In this document: positions 32,681-40,304 of the stretch, piece after piece
How the letters are laid out: every line of letters starts with the position of its first letter
Position numbering within the stretch: position 1 is the stretch's first letter
Assembly (NCBI RefSeq): GCF_004522095.1
Contig: NZ_SPUI01000010.1
Coordinates: forward strand, 1 to 64,000
Direction: 5' to 3'
Source of the DNA: Nocardioides sp. 503
GTDB taxonomy: Bacteria; Actinomycetota; Actinomycetes; Propionibacteriales; Nocardioidaceae
Length of the DNA stretch: 64,000 bases
Program-made: the position numbers and the translations under genes
The notes under the pieces: generated by a model
Told to the model about the DNA's origin: nothing
Seen by the model: only the letters and a program-made list of their open reading frames with translations
Databases searched by the model: none

Positions 32681-33640
32681 CTACGGAGTCGCCGGGTGCA
32701 GCCGCAGACGGCGGGGTGCGTCGGCCTCCTCGAGCACCCATCCGTGCGCGAACGCCAGCACGGCCACCAGGTCGCGCGCGACGTCGCCGGCGACCTCCAG
32801 CCCCCCGTCGTACGCCGCCGGGCGGGCGCCCAGCCCGCGCAGCGCCTCGGCGAGCTCCTCGGCGGGGGCGGGCGCGCCGAAGACGACCCGGTCGGCGGGG
32901 TCGCCGGTCACGGCGCGCACGACCGCCTCGCGGGCGCCGAAGCCGAACATGTCGGCGCCCTCGGCCCGCACCAGGGAGACCGCTCCCGGCCCGTCCTGCC
33001 CGGGCGGGAGCACCAGGTCGGACCGGCCGCGCACGAGCGCCACCGGCCGGCCGCCGAGCTTGCCCTGCGCGAGCTCGGCGAGCCCGGCCATCTCGTCGAC
33101 GACCGCCGGGGCCGTGACGGCCAGCTCGTTGCCGTGGGCGTCGACGCGGCCGGCGAAGTCCTCGGCCACGACGATCCCGGCCGCGCCGATGGCCAGGTCG
33201 GTCTGCCCCTCGCGCCAGGCGCGACCCGCCGTGTCGGTCACCACGACGCCGACGTTGCGGCCGGTGAGCCGCTGCAGGTCCGCGCGCAGGGCGCGGGCCG
33301 AGGCGTCGGGGTCGTGGGGCAGCAGCACGACCGAGCCCCGCTCGACGTTGGAGGCGTCGATCCCGGCCGCCGCCAGGACCAGGCCGTGGTGGGTCCTCAC
33401 GATCGTCGTGGGGCCGCGCCGGGCGACCACCCGGGCCGTCTCCCCGGCGAGCGCCTGCTCGCGCGTGCCGGGCACCACCCGGTCCTCGGCCTTGCTCACG
33501 ACCTTGCTGGTGACCACGACGACGTCCCCGTCGGCGAGGTCGGGCAGGGCGCCCGCGACGAGCGCGGCCAGGTCGTCGCCGGCGCGGACCTCCGGCAGCC
33601 CGTCGGGCGCCCAGGCCGAGACCGTGCTGCCCGTGCTCAT
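32681..33640 (-). CDS. cofE: Coenzyme F420-0:L-glutamate ligase (CofE/FbiB N-domain)
   Basis: This 319-residue protein matches the CofE fold: DLADGDVVVVTSKVVSKAEDR, THHGLVLAAAGIDASNVE, VGVVVTDTAGRAWREGQTDLAIG and ALVRGRSDLVLPP. It adds the first glutamates to F420-0. Mycobacterial FbiB is about 448 residues because a C-terminal FMN-binding nitroreductase-like domain follows. Here only about 80 residues follow the ligase, so that domain is missing. The ATG overlaps the cofD stop (ATGA), forming a cofD-cofE operon. Symbol fbiB is an alternative. Confidence 0.9.
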   Translation of the reverse strand: MSTGSTVSAWAPDGLPEVRAGDDLAALVAGALPDLADGDVVVVTSKVVSKAEDRVVPGTREQALAGETARVVARRGPTTIVRTHHGLVLAAAGIDASNVERGSVVLLPHDPDASARALRADLQRLTGRNVGVVVTDTAGRAWREGQTDLAIGAAGIVVAEDFAGRVDAHGNELAVTAPAVVDEMAGLAELAQGKLGGRPVALVRGRSDLVLPPGQDGPGAVSLVRAEGADMFGFGAREAVVRAVTGDPADRVVFGAPAPAEELAEALRGLGARPAAYDGGLEVAGDVARDLVAVLAFAHGWVLEEADAPRRLRLHPATP

Positions 33641-34644
33641 CGTGCCGTCTGGACCAGGTCGACGGCCGCAGCCGCCATCGCAGCGGTGGCGTCGTGGTCG
33701 CTCATCATCAGGGGCACCGCGCGGCAGGCGACCCCGGCGTCGGTCAGCCGGGCGACCTGGTCGGCGTCCCGCTCGTCGACGAGCCAGCCGTCGAGGAGGC
33801 CGCCGTCGGAGCGGGCGCCGTAGTGCAGTCCCACGCCCGCGGCGCTGACCTCCACCCCGATGGCCGTCAGCATCTGCTCGGCCATGCCGCGCACGTGCGT
33901 CCCGCCGACGATGGGGGACAGGCCCACGACCGGCGCCGAGGTGGCGACCAGGGCCTCCCGCACCCGGGGGACGCCCAGGATGGTGCCGACCGAGACGACC
34001 GGGTTGGAGGGCGGCAGCACCACCAGGTCGGCGTCGGTGATGGCGTCGACGACCCCGGGACCGGGGGTGGCGTCCTCGAGGCCGACGACGAGGACGGCCT
34101 CGGCGGGCACGGCGGCGCGCAGGCGCACCCAGTACTCCTGGAAGTGCACGACGCGGCGACCGCTGGCCGCGTCGGGGTCGGCGATCGCGATGTGGGTCTC
34201 GACCCGGTCGTCGGTCATGGGCAGCAGCCGGACACCGGGCTGCCACCGGCGGCACAGCGCCTCGGTGACCGCCGAGAGCGGGTAGCCCGCGTCCAGCATC
34301 TGCGTGCGCACCAGGTGGGTCGCGACGTCGCGGTCGCCGAGCCCGAACCACGTCGGCTCCACGCCGTACTCGGCGAGCTCGGTCCGGACGCTCCACGTCT
34401 CCTCGCGCCGGCCCCAGCCGCGCTCGAGGTCGATGCCGTCACCGAGCGTGTACATCACCGTGTCGAGGTCGGGGCAGACCTTGAGGCCGTGGACCCAGAT
34501 GTCGTCGGCGGTGTTGGCGACCACGGTGATCTCCGCGTCGGGAGCGACGCCGGGCAGGGTGCCGGTGGCGATCCCGTGCCGGAGACCTTGGAGGAACCGG
34601 GCCCCGCCCATGCCCCCGGACAGGACCGTGATGTGCTGCAGCAT
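33637..34644 (-). CDS. cofD: 2-phospho-L-lactate transferase family (CofD/FbiA)
   Basis: This 335-residue enzyme joins a guanylylated three-carbon phosphate (phosphoenolpyruvyl or phospholactyl) to the deazaflavin Fo, making dehydro-F420-0 or F420-0. The family motifs LSGGMGGARFLQGL (about residues 8-21), VVANTADDIWVHGLKVCPDLDTVMYTL and GLGDRDVATHLVR are clear. A minus-strand TAGCCT at 34682 to 34677 is a candidate -10 with a leader of about 25 nt. It is divergent from whiB2 and cotranscribed with cofE, the order seen in mycobacteria (fbiA-fbiB beside whiB2). Confidence 0.94.
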   Translation of the reverse strand: MLQHITVLSGGMGGARFLQGLRHGIATGTLPGVAPDAEITVVANTADDIWVHGLKVCPDLDTVMYTLGDGIDLERGWGRREETWSVRTELAEYGVEPTWFGLGDRDVATHLVRTQMLDAGYPLSAVTEALCRRWQPGVRLLPMTDDRVETHIAIADPDAASGRRVVHFQEYWVRLRAAVPAEAVLVVGLEDATPGPGVVDAITDADLVVLPPSNPVVSVGTILGVPRVREALVATSAPVVGLSPIVGGTHVRGMAEQMLTAIGVEVSAAGVGLHYGARSDGGLLDGWLVDERDADQVARLTDAGVACRAVPLMMSDHDATAAMAAAAVDLVQTAR

Positions 34645-34676
34645 GGCCGCTACCTTGCCCCACGGGGGCCGCGCGG

Positions 34677-34682
34677 AGGCTA
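34677..34682 (-). promoter_or_regulatory. Candidate -10 box TAGCCT for cofD-cofE
   Basis: This TANNNT hexamer lies 32 bp upstream of the cofD ATG. The whiB2 promoter fires in the opposite direction about 45 bp away. Confidence 0.4.
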
Positions 34683-34722
34683 CCCGGGGACCGGGTGGCG
34701 ACCCCCCTTAGCAGATCAGGGC

Positions 34723-34752
34723 TTGACTTCGGGGGTACGACAGGCATGTAAT
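34723..34752 (+). promoter_or_regulatory. whiB2 promoter: TTGACT, 18-bp spacer, TGTAAT
   Basis: The -35 TTGACT is at 34723-34728 and the -10 TGTAAT at 34747-34752, in a stretch more AT-rich than its surroundings. It predicts a leader of about 40 nt. This is the only promoter in the window with a good -35, suggesting higher or regulated activity. Confidence 0.55.
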
Positions 34753-34799
34753 TCCCACAGTGTTGTTCGGGGTGTTGCTGGGTCGAAAGGGTGAGAACC

Positions 34800-35054
34800 G
34801 TGAGAGAACTGTTTCTTCTCGAACCGGACGCCGAGGATGCGGGGTGGCAGGACCGAGCGTTGTGCGCCCAGACGGATCCTGAGGCGTTCTTCCCTGAGAA
34901 GGGTGGATCGACGAGAGAGGCCAAGAAGGTCTGTCTCACCTGCGAGGTGCGAGACGAGTGTCTCGAGGCCGCGCTGATGAAGGACGAGCGCTTCGGCATC
35001 TGGGGCGGTCTCTCCGAGCGGGAGCGTCGCAAGCTCAAGAAGCGCGCCGTCTGA
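34800..35054 (+). CDS. whiB2: WhiB-family iron-sulfur regulator (WhiB2/WhmD type)
   Basis: This protein of about 84 residues has the four Fe-S ligand cysteines (LCAQTDPEAFFPEKGG, then CLTCEVRDEC) and the GIWGGLSERERRKLKKRAV turn and basic tail. It is nearly identical in pattern to Streptomyces WhiB and mycobacterial WhiB2, developmental or division regulators that act with the principal sigma factor. GTG 34800 is chosen because GAAAGGG lies 9 nt upstream; GTG 34791 would add three residues but has the AAGG almost touching it. The gene is divergent from cofD, as in mycobacteria. Confidence 0.95.
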   Translation: MRELFLLEPDAEDAGWQDRALCAQTDPEAFFPEKGGSTREAKKVCLTCEVRDECLEAALMKDERFGIWGGLSERERRKLKKRAV

Positions 35055-35060
35055 GCGTCT

Positions 35061-35104
35061 GAAGGAATACCCCGGCCCGAGCGGCCGGGGTTCCTTCATT
35101 TTCG
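35061..35104 (+). terminator. Intrinsic terminator of whiB2
   Basis: A long stem (GAAGGAA and CCCCGGCC arms pairing with GGCCGGGG and TTCCTTC) is followed by ATTTT. It is the best textbook terminator in the window, starting 7 bp after the whiB2 stop. Confidence 0.85.
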
Positions 35105-35123
35105 GGGCTTGCGGCCGGGTGGC

Positions 35124-35129
35124 TAGTGT
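35124..35129 (+). promoter_or_regulatory. -10 box TAGTGT, near-leaderless start
   Basis: It lies 8 nt before the GTG at 35138 and 20 bp after the whiB2 terminator. Confidence 0.5.
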
Positions 35130-35137
35130 GGCCGATC

Positions 35138-38011
35138 GTGTCTGGGACCTCCGTAGCCGCGCTGCTCGTCAGCCATGACGGGGCGCGCTGGCTGCCCGCG
35201 GTGATCGCGGGGCTGCGCGCCCAGTCCCGTCCGGTCGACCGCGTCGTCGCGGTCGACACGGCCAGCAAGGACGGCAGCGCCGACCTGCTGGAGCAGGCCT
35301 TCGGCGCCGTGGTGCGCGTCCCCGGCTCCACCCACTTCCCGGCCGCGGTCGAGCTCGGCCTGCAGGAGCTGCGCGAGGACCCCGAGCCCGCGGAGTGGGT
35401 CTGGATCCTGCACGACGACGCCAACCCCGCCCCCGGTGCGCTGGCCGCGCTGCTGCGCGCGGCGGAGGAGCACCCCGAGGCCGACGTGCTCGGCCCCACC
35501 CTGCGCGAGTGGCCCTCGCTGCGGCGCCTGCTCGAGGTCGGCGTCACGATCTCCGGCACCGGTCGCCGGGAGACCGGCCTGGAGCGCGGGGAGTACGACC
35601 AGGGTCAGCACCACGCCGTACGGCGCGTGCTCGCGGTCAACAGCGCCGGCATGCTCGTGCGCCGCCGGGTGCTCGAGGAGCTCGGCGGGTTCGACGACCA
35701 GCTGCCGATCTTCGGCAACGACATCGACTTCGGCTGGCGCGCCGCGACCGCCGGCCACACCACCCTGGTCGTGCCGGGTGCGGTCGTCTTCCACGCCGAG
35801 GCGGCGCACCGCGGCATCCGGCGCACGCCGCTGACCGGGCGCCACACCCACTACCAGGAGCGCCGGGCCGCCCTCTACACGCTGCTGGTCAACAGCCGGG
35901 CGCGCGCGCTGCCCTTCCAGGTCGTGCGTCTGGGCCTGGGCACGCTGGTGCGGATGATCGGCTTCCTGCTGGTGCGCGCGGTGGGAGAGGCCCTCGACGA
36001 GCTGGCCGCCCTGGTCTCGCTCTACTCCAGCCCGCGCCAGATCCTGGCCGCGCGCCGGGAGCGACAGGGTCGACAGTCGGGCGACCCGGCCGAGGTGCGC
36101 GCCCTGCTCGCCCCGCCATGGCTGCCCTACCGCCACGGCCTGGACTTCGTCGGCGACCTCGCGTCGGCCGCCACCCAGCAGGCCGCGGACGTCGCCGAGC
36201 GGCGGCGCGCGGCCGCCATCGAGCGCGACCCGTCCTCCCTGGCGGCGCGGCGCCCCGTCGCGGACGACGAGGACGAGGACTTCACCGACTCCGGGGCGGT
36301 GGCGCGCTTCCTCACGAACCCGATCGCGGTCCTGCTCACGCTCTTCGTCGTCGCCGCCGTCATCGGTTCCCGCGAGGCGTTCGGGTCGGTGGTCGGCGGC
36401 GGCCTCTCACCGGTGCCGGACTCGGCAGGCGCGTGGTGGGGTCTGCACCTGGAGTCGTGGCACCCGCTGGGCCAGGGCACCGCGGTGCCGGCCCCTGCCT
36501 ACGTGCTGCCGCTGGCCCTCGTCGGCTCCCTGCTCGGCACGACGCTGGCGGTGTCGGCGCTGCTGGTGCTCGCCGTCCCGGCCTGCGTGTGGGGCGCGTG
36601 GCGCTTCCTGCGGGTCACCGGCCGCCTGGTCTCCCACCGCGGGGCCCCTCGGTGGGTGCTGCTGTGGGGCGCCACGACGTACGCCCTCGTGCCGGTCGCG
36701 AGCGGCGCCTGGGGCGACGGCCGCCTCGGCCCCGTCGTCGCGGCCGTCCTGCTCCCGTGGGTGACGCACGCCGCCCTGGGCTTCGCCGACCCGTCGGCCG
36801 ACCGCCGGTGGCGCGCCGGCTGGCGGACCGGCCTCCTGCTCGCCCTCACGACCGCGTTCGCGCCCGTCGCCTGGGCCTTCGGCCTCGTCGTGGGGCTGGT
36901 GGTGGTCGCCGCGGCGTTCGCGATCGCCCGCGGCGCGATGCGCGACCGCTCCACGTGGGGGCCTCCCGCGGCCGCGATCGGGGTCGTGCCCGTGCTCCTC
37001 GCGCCCTGGTGGCTGCCGATGCTGGTCCACGGCCACGCCGCGGGACTCGCGCTCGACATCGGCCGGGTGCCGTCGCCGGGCGTGGACGCCCGGGACCTGC
37101 TCACCGGCCGCCTCGGCGACCTCGGCGCGCCGTGGTGGCTGGGCGCGCTGCTGCTCGTGGCCGCGGTGCTCGCGCTCGTGCCGCGCGCGACCCGGATCCC
37201 GGTGCTCGTGTGCTGGCTGGTGGCCCTGGTCGCCGGCGGCCTGGCCGCCGTGCTCGGCAACCTCACCGTCACCCTGGACGCGACCACCACCCCTGTCGGC
37301 GTCGGGTTCCTGGTCGTCGTGCTGCAGGGGGCCTTCGTCACCGCGGCCACGCTCGGCGGCCAGGGGCTGCTGCTCGGGACCGCGTCGCGCTCGGGGGCCC
37401 GCTCCGGTGCCGCCCGCTCGCTGGTCGCGGTCGTCGGTGTGGCCGTCGCTGTCGTGCCCCTCGCCGGGCTGGGCTGGTTCGCGGCCGGCGGGCACGACCG
37501 CCTCGCCGACAGCGCCGACACCGACATCCCGGCCTACATGGTGCAGAGCTCCCAGGCCGGCGCCGCCCACGGCATCCTCGTGGTGCGCGGCTCGGTGGAG
37601 GACGGCCTCACCTACACGATCCGGCGCGGTGACGGCGTCACCCTGGGCGAGGACGAGGTCCTCGCCCTCGACACCGCCGACCGCGGCTTCACCCGGCTGG
37701 TGCAGACGCTCGTGTCCCGGCCCACACCGGCGACCGTGACCGCGCTCGCCGCCGAGGGCATCGAGTACGTCGTCCTGCCCGCGCCCGCCGACGGCGCGGT
37801 GTCCGCGGCCCTCGACGCCACCGGGGGACTGGTGCAGGCCAGCGCCGAGGAGCGCACCACCCGCGCCTGGCAGGTCGGCGAGCCGGTCGACGAGCGGGCG
37901 CTCGACGGGCCCCGCTCGTGGCTGCGCATCGGCCTGCTCGTCCTTCAGGGCGTCGCGATCGTGGTGGTCGCCGTCCTGTGCGCACCCAGCCTGAGGAGCC
38001 GACGCCGATGA
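35138..38011 (+). CDS. Giant GT2 glycosyltransferase fused to a polytopic membrane domain
   Basis: This 957-residue protein has an N-terminal GT-A domain (about residues 1-260) with LLVSHDGARWLPAVIAGL, VVAVDTASKDGS, the WILHDDANPAPG metal motif and FGNDIDFGWRAATAG. An amphipathic and charged linker follows (about 280-385, ending DDEDEDFTDSG). The C-terminal part has about ten hydrophobic helices (FLTNPIAVLLTLFVVAAVIG onward) and an extracytoplasmic segment near 790-920. It presumably glycosylates a lipid-linked or cell-wall acceptor. The start GTG follows TAGTGT by 8 nt. An ATGA overlap couples it to the DUF5719 gene. The substrate is unknown. Confidence 0.85.
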   Translation: MSGTSVAALLVSHDGARWLPAVIAGLRAQSRPVDRVVAVDTASKDGSADLLEQAFGAVVRVPGSTHFPAAVELGLQELREDPEPAEWVWILHDDANPAPGALAALLRAAEEHPEADVLGPTLREWPSLRRLLEVGVTISGTGRRETGLERGEYDQGQHHAVRRVLAVNSAGMLVRRRVLEELGGFDDQLPIFGNDIDFGWRAATAGHTTLVVPGAVVFHAEAAHRGIRRTPLTGRHTHYQERRAALYTLLVNSRARALPFQVVRLGLGTLVRMIGFLLVRAVGEALDELAALVSLYSSPRQILAARRERQGRQSGDPAEVRALLAPPWLPYRHGLDFVGDLASAATQQAADVAERRRAAAIERDPSSLAARRPVADDEDEDFTDSGAVARFLTNPIAVLLTLFVVAAVIGSREAFGSVVGGGLSPVPDSAGAWWGLHLESWHPLGQGTAVPAPAYVLPLALVGSLLGTTLAVSALLVLAVPACVWGAWRFLRVTGRLVSHRGAPRWVLLWGATTYALVPVASGAWGDGRLGPVVAAVLLPWVTHAALGFADPSADRRWRAGWRTGLLLALTTAFAPVAWAFGLVVGLVVVAAAFAIARGAMRDRSTWGPPAAAIGVVPVLLAPWWLPMLVHGHAAGLALDIGRVPSPGVDARDLLTGRLGDLGAPWWLGALLLVAAVLALVPRATRIPVLVCWLVALVAGGLAAVLGNLTVTLDATTTPVGVGFLVVVLQGAFVTAATLGGQGLLLGTASRSGARSGAARSLVAVVGVAVAVVPLAGLGWFAAGGHDRLADSADTDIPAYMVQSSQAGAAHGILVVRGSVEDGLTYTIRRGDGVTLGEDEVLALDTADRGFTRLVQTLVSRPTPATVTALAAEGIEYVVLPAPADGAVSAALDATGGLVQASAEERTTRAWQVGEPVDERALDGPRSWLRIGLLVLQGVAIVVVAVLCAPSLRSRRR

Positions 38012-39411
38012 GCCGCGCCACCAACCGGTCGAGCCACGCCTCGGAGTCCCGGGGCCGCTCGTCGGGCCGCTCCCGGGGACGGCGCCTGGACGTCACGACC
38101 GCGCTCGCGGTCCTGCTCCCGCTGCTCACCGCCGGCACCCTGCTCGCCGTACGACCCGACGAGGCGACGCCCGCGGCGCGGACGCCCGCGGCCACGCCGC
38201 TGACCCGCTCGGTCGCGATCTGCCCCGGTGGCGGGTCCGAGGTCGCGCTGACCAGCGGCACCGACGCCGCCGGCACGACGTCGTACGACCTCGGCGGCCG
38301 TGAGGGCGAGGCCGACGTCGAGCCGGGGTCGGTGGCCACCGTGAGCGGCGACGGCCCCTTCGTGGCGCGCACCGAGGGCGACCTCGCCGCCGGCCTGGTC
38401 GCGGGGCGCTTCGACACGCCCCTGGCCGCGGCCGAGTGCCGGGCGCCGTCGCCCGACCTGTGGTTCACCGGTGTCGGCGCGGGGGCACGCCACCGGTCCG
38501 TGCTCGAGCTGGTCAACCCCGACGCGGGGCCGGCCGTCGTGGACGCGACGCTCTACGGCGTCTCGGGCGTCGTCGACGCCCCCGAGCTGCGCGGGGTGGC
38601 GGTGCCGGCTCGCGGCGTCGTCCGCCTTCCGCTGGCCGAGATCGTGCCGCGCGTCGACGAGCTGGCCCTGCACGTCACGACCTCCCGGGGCCGCGTCGCC
38701 GCCAGCATCCACGACCGGCAGCAGGAGCTCGGCACCGGCGGCGAGGCCGAGGACTGGTTGCCCGCCCAGGCCGAGCCGGCCACCAGCAACCTGCTGCTCG
38801 GCACCGTCACGGGCAGCGGCGCGCGCAACCTGGTCCTGCTCAACCCCGGCGAGGACGAGACCCGCGCGACGATCCGGCTGGTCTCGCCCGACGCGGTCTT
38901 CAGCCCCGCCGGGCTCGAGGAGGTCGTGCTGGCACCGCAGAGCGTGACCCGCGTGTCCCTGGGCGAGGTCCTCACGGCCGCCGACGTCAAGGGCGTCACC
39001 GGCCTGCTCGTCGACGCGCCCGCGCCGATCACGGCCACCCTGCGGTCCTACGTCGGCCGCGACCTCTCCCACGCCGTGGCCGGCACCCCGGTCTCCGCCG
39101 CGACCACCGTCCTCGCGCCGCCGGGCGACAAGCGCCTCGAGCTGGCCGGCGCCGACGCGTCCGGCCGCGTCGCGGTCGTGGCTCGCGCGGCCGACGGCGA
39201 GGTCCTCGCCGACAAGACCGTCAAGGTCCGCGCCGGACGCGGCTTCACGGTCCGCGTGCCGCGCGCCACCGCCGTCCTCACGGTCACCCCCACCGGCACC
39301 GGGATCATCGGCGCCCTCGTCGCCAACGACGGCGCCAAGGTCGCCGTCGTCCGGCTCCGCCAGCTCGTCACCAGCGGCCTCGTCGCCGACGTGCGCCCGG
39401 GCCTGCCGTAG
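38008..39411 (+). CDS. DUF5719 extracytoplasmic protein
   Basis: This 467-residue protein has an Arg/Ser-rich cytoplasmic start, one helix (VTTALAVLLPLLTAGTLLAV, about residues 30-50) and a beta-rich extracytoplasmic region. Repeated units such as SVLELVNPDAGPAVVDATLYG and NLVLLNPGEDETRATIRLVS are typical of DUF5719. The function of the family is unknown. The ATG overlaps the stop of the giant glycosyltransferase, and the same pair is frequent next to whiB2 in actinobacteria as I recall. A shared envelope role is therefore inferred. Confidence 0.85.
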   Translation: MSRATNRSSHASESRGRSSGRSRGRRLDVTTALAVLLPLLTAGTLLAVRPDEATPAARTPAATPLTRSVAICPGGGSEVALTSGTDAAGTTSYDLGGREGEADVEPGSVATVSGDGPFVARTEGDLAAGLVAGRFDTPLAAAECRAPSPDLWFTGVGAGARHRSVLELVNPDAGPAVVDATLYGVSGVVDAPELRGVAVPARGVVRLPLAEIVPRVDELALHVTTSRGRVAASIHDRQQELGTGGEAEDWLPAQAEPATSNLLLGTVTGSGARNLVLLNPGEDETRATIRLVSPDAVFSPAGLEEVVLAPQSVTRVSLGEVLTAADVKGVTGLLVDAPAPITATLRSYVGRDLSHAVAGTPVSAATTVLAPPGDKRLELAGADASGRVAVVARAADGEVLADKTVKVRAGRGFTVRVPRATAVLTVTPTGTGIIGALVANDGAKVAVVRLRQLVTSGLVADVRPGLP

Positions 39412-39425
39412 GCGATCCGGGGACC

Positions 39426-39860
39426 TCAGTCGAGGTCGTCGTCGTCGCCGTAGCGGGGGTCGACCTCGGAGGCGTCGATGCCCAGGAGCTCGGCGACCTG
39501 CTCCACGACGAGGGTCAGGATCATGGCCTCGAGGTCGGCGCGGGAGTCGCAGCGGTGCTCGATGGGGCGCCGGAAGAGCACCAGTCGGGTGGGGCGGGTG
39601 CCGCTGCCGCGGACCAGCGAGGAGAGCGGCACGGTGCCGGTCCAGTCGTCGGGCACGAGGGGGGCGTCCTCGACGGCGTACTCGACCAGGCCCAGCTGCG
39701 CCGACCACTTCTCGTCGACGTCGGTGACGATGCGCACGACGAGCGCGTCGAACTGCTCGCGCTTGCTGCCGCGCGGCAGTCGCGCCCCCGGGCGGGGCTG
39801 GACCGCCGGTCCCCTCAGGCCGCGGTCGCGCCGATCCCTGGTCCTGCGTCTGGGTTCCAC
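39426..39860 (-). CDS. Metallopeptidase-family protein lacking the HExxH motif
   Basis: This 144-residue protein belongs to the small zincin-like family found next to DUF3499 and manB (Rv3259 in mycobacteria). Family members normally carry HExxHxxG near the C-terminus. Here the corresponding stretch is LVVEQVAELLGIDASEVDP, with neither zinc-binding His retained, so catalytic activity is unlikely. The N-terminus is very Arg-rich and the C-terminus is acidic (GDDDDLD). The GTG start is leaderless: minus-strand TAGGCT (39873 to 39868) ends 7 nt upstream. It is divergent from DUF3499. Confidence 0.78.
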   Translation of the reverse strand: MEPRRRTRDRRDRGLRGPAVQPRPGARLPRGSKREQFDALVVRIVTDVDEKWSAQLGLVEYAVEDAPLVPDDWTGTVPLSSLVRGSGTRPTRLVLFRRPIEHRCDSRADLEAMILTLVVEQVAELLGIDASEVDPRYGDDDDLD

Positions 39861-39867
39861 AGCCGCG

Positions 39868-39873
39868 AGCCTA
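39868..39873 (-). promoter_or_regulatory. -10 box TAGGCT, leaderless start
   Basis: It lies 7 nt upstream of the GTG at 39860. The divergent DUF3499 -10 is 25 bp away, so the two promoters are nearly back to back. Confidence 0.5.
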
Positions 39874-39897
39874 AACGGGTGCGGTGCGGGCGCCGGG

Positions 39898-39903
39898 TAG
39901 CGT
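39898..39903 (+). promoter_or_regulatory. -10 box TAGCGT, leaderless DUF3499
   Basis: It lies 7 nt before the GTG at 39911. Confidence 0.5.
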
Positions 39904-39910
39904 CTGCGTC

Positions 39911-40270
39911 GTGACCTTGAAGCGTCGTTGTTCGCGCACCCCCTGCGGACGCCCCGCCGTCAACACGCTGACCTACGTCTACGCCGACTCCACCGCCGTC
40001 CTCGGCCCGCTCGCGACCTTCGCGGAGCCCCACGCCTACGACCTGTGCGCCGACCACAGCGAGCGCCTCTCGGCGCCCCGCGGCTGGGAGGTCATCCGGC
40101 TCGCCGGTGACCCGCGCGACGAGGGTCCCTCCGGCGACGACCTGCTGGCCCTGGCCGACGCCGTGCGCGAGGCCGCTCGCCCCGTCCCCGTCGCGCGGAC
40201 CGCCCCCGGCGACGAGACCGGTCACGAGACCACCCGCCGCGGGCACCTCCGCGTCCTCAGCACCGACTGA
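39911..40270 (+). CDS. DUF3499 family protein
   Basis: This 119-residue protein opens with CSRTPCGRPAVNTLTYVYAD, a CxxxxC pair, and continues with a Cys/His pair in YDLCADHSERLSAPRGWEVIRL. The Cys/His spacing suggests a small zinc-ribbon fold. It is conserved across actinobacteria beside manB (Rv3258c); function is unknown. The GTG is leaderless behind TAGCGT. Its neighbours are the divergent metallopeptidase-like gene and manB 34 bp downstream. Confidence 0.88.
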   Translation: MTLKRRCSRTPCGRPAVNTLTYVYADSTAVLGPLATFAEPHAYDLCADHSERLSAPRGWEVIRLAGDPRDEGPSGDDLLALADAVREAARPVPVARTAPGDETGHETTRRGHLRVLSTD

Positions 40271-40291
40271 GGGTCCCGACCCGCGCACCAC

Positions 40292-40297
40292 TAGGGT
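40292..40297 (+). promoter_or_regulatory. -10 box TAGGGT, leaderless manB
   Basis: It lies 7 nt before the ATG at 40305. Confidence 0.55.
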
Positions 40298-40304
40298 CTT
40301 CTGC

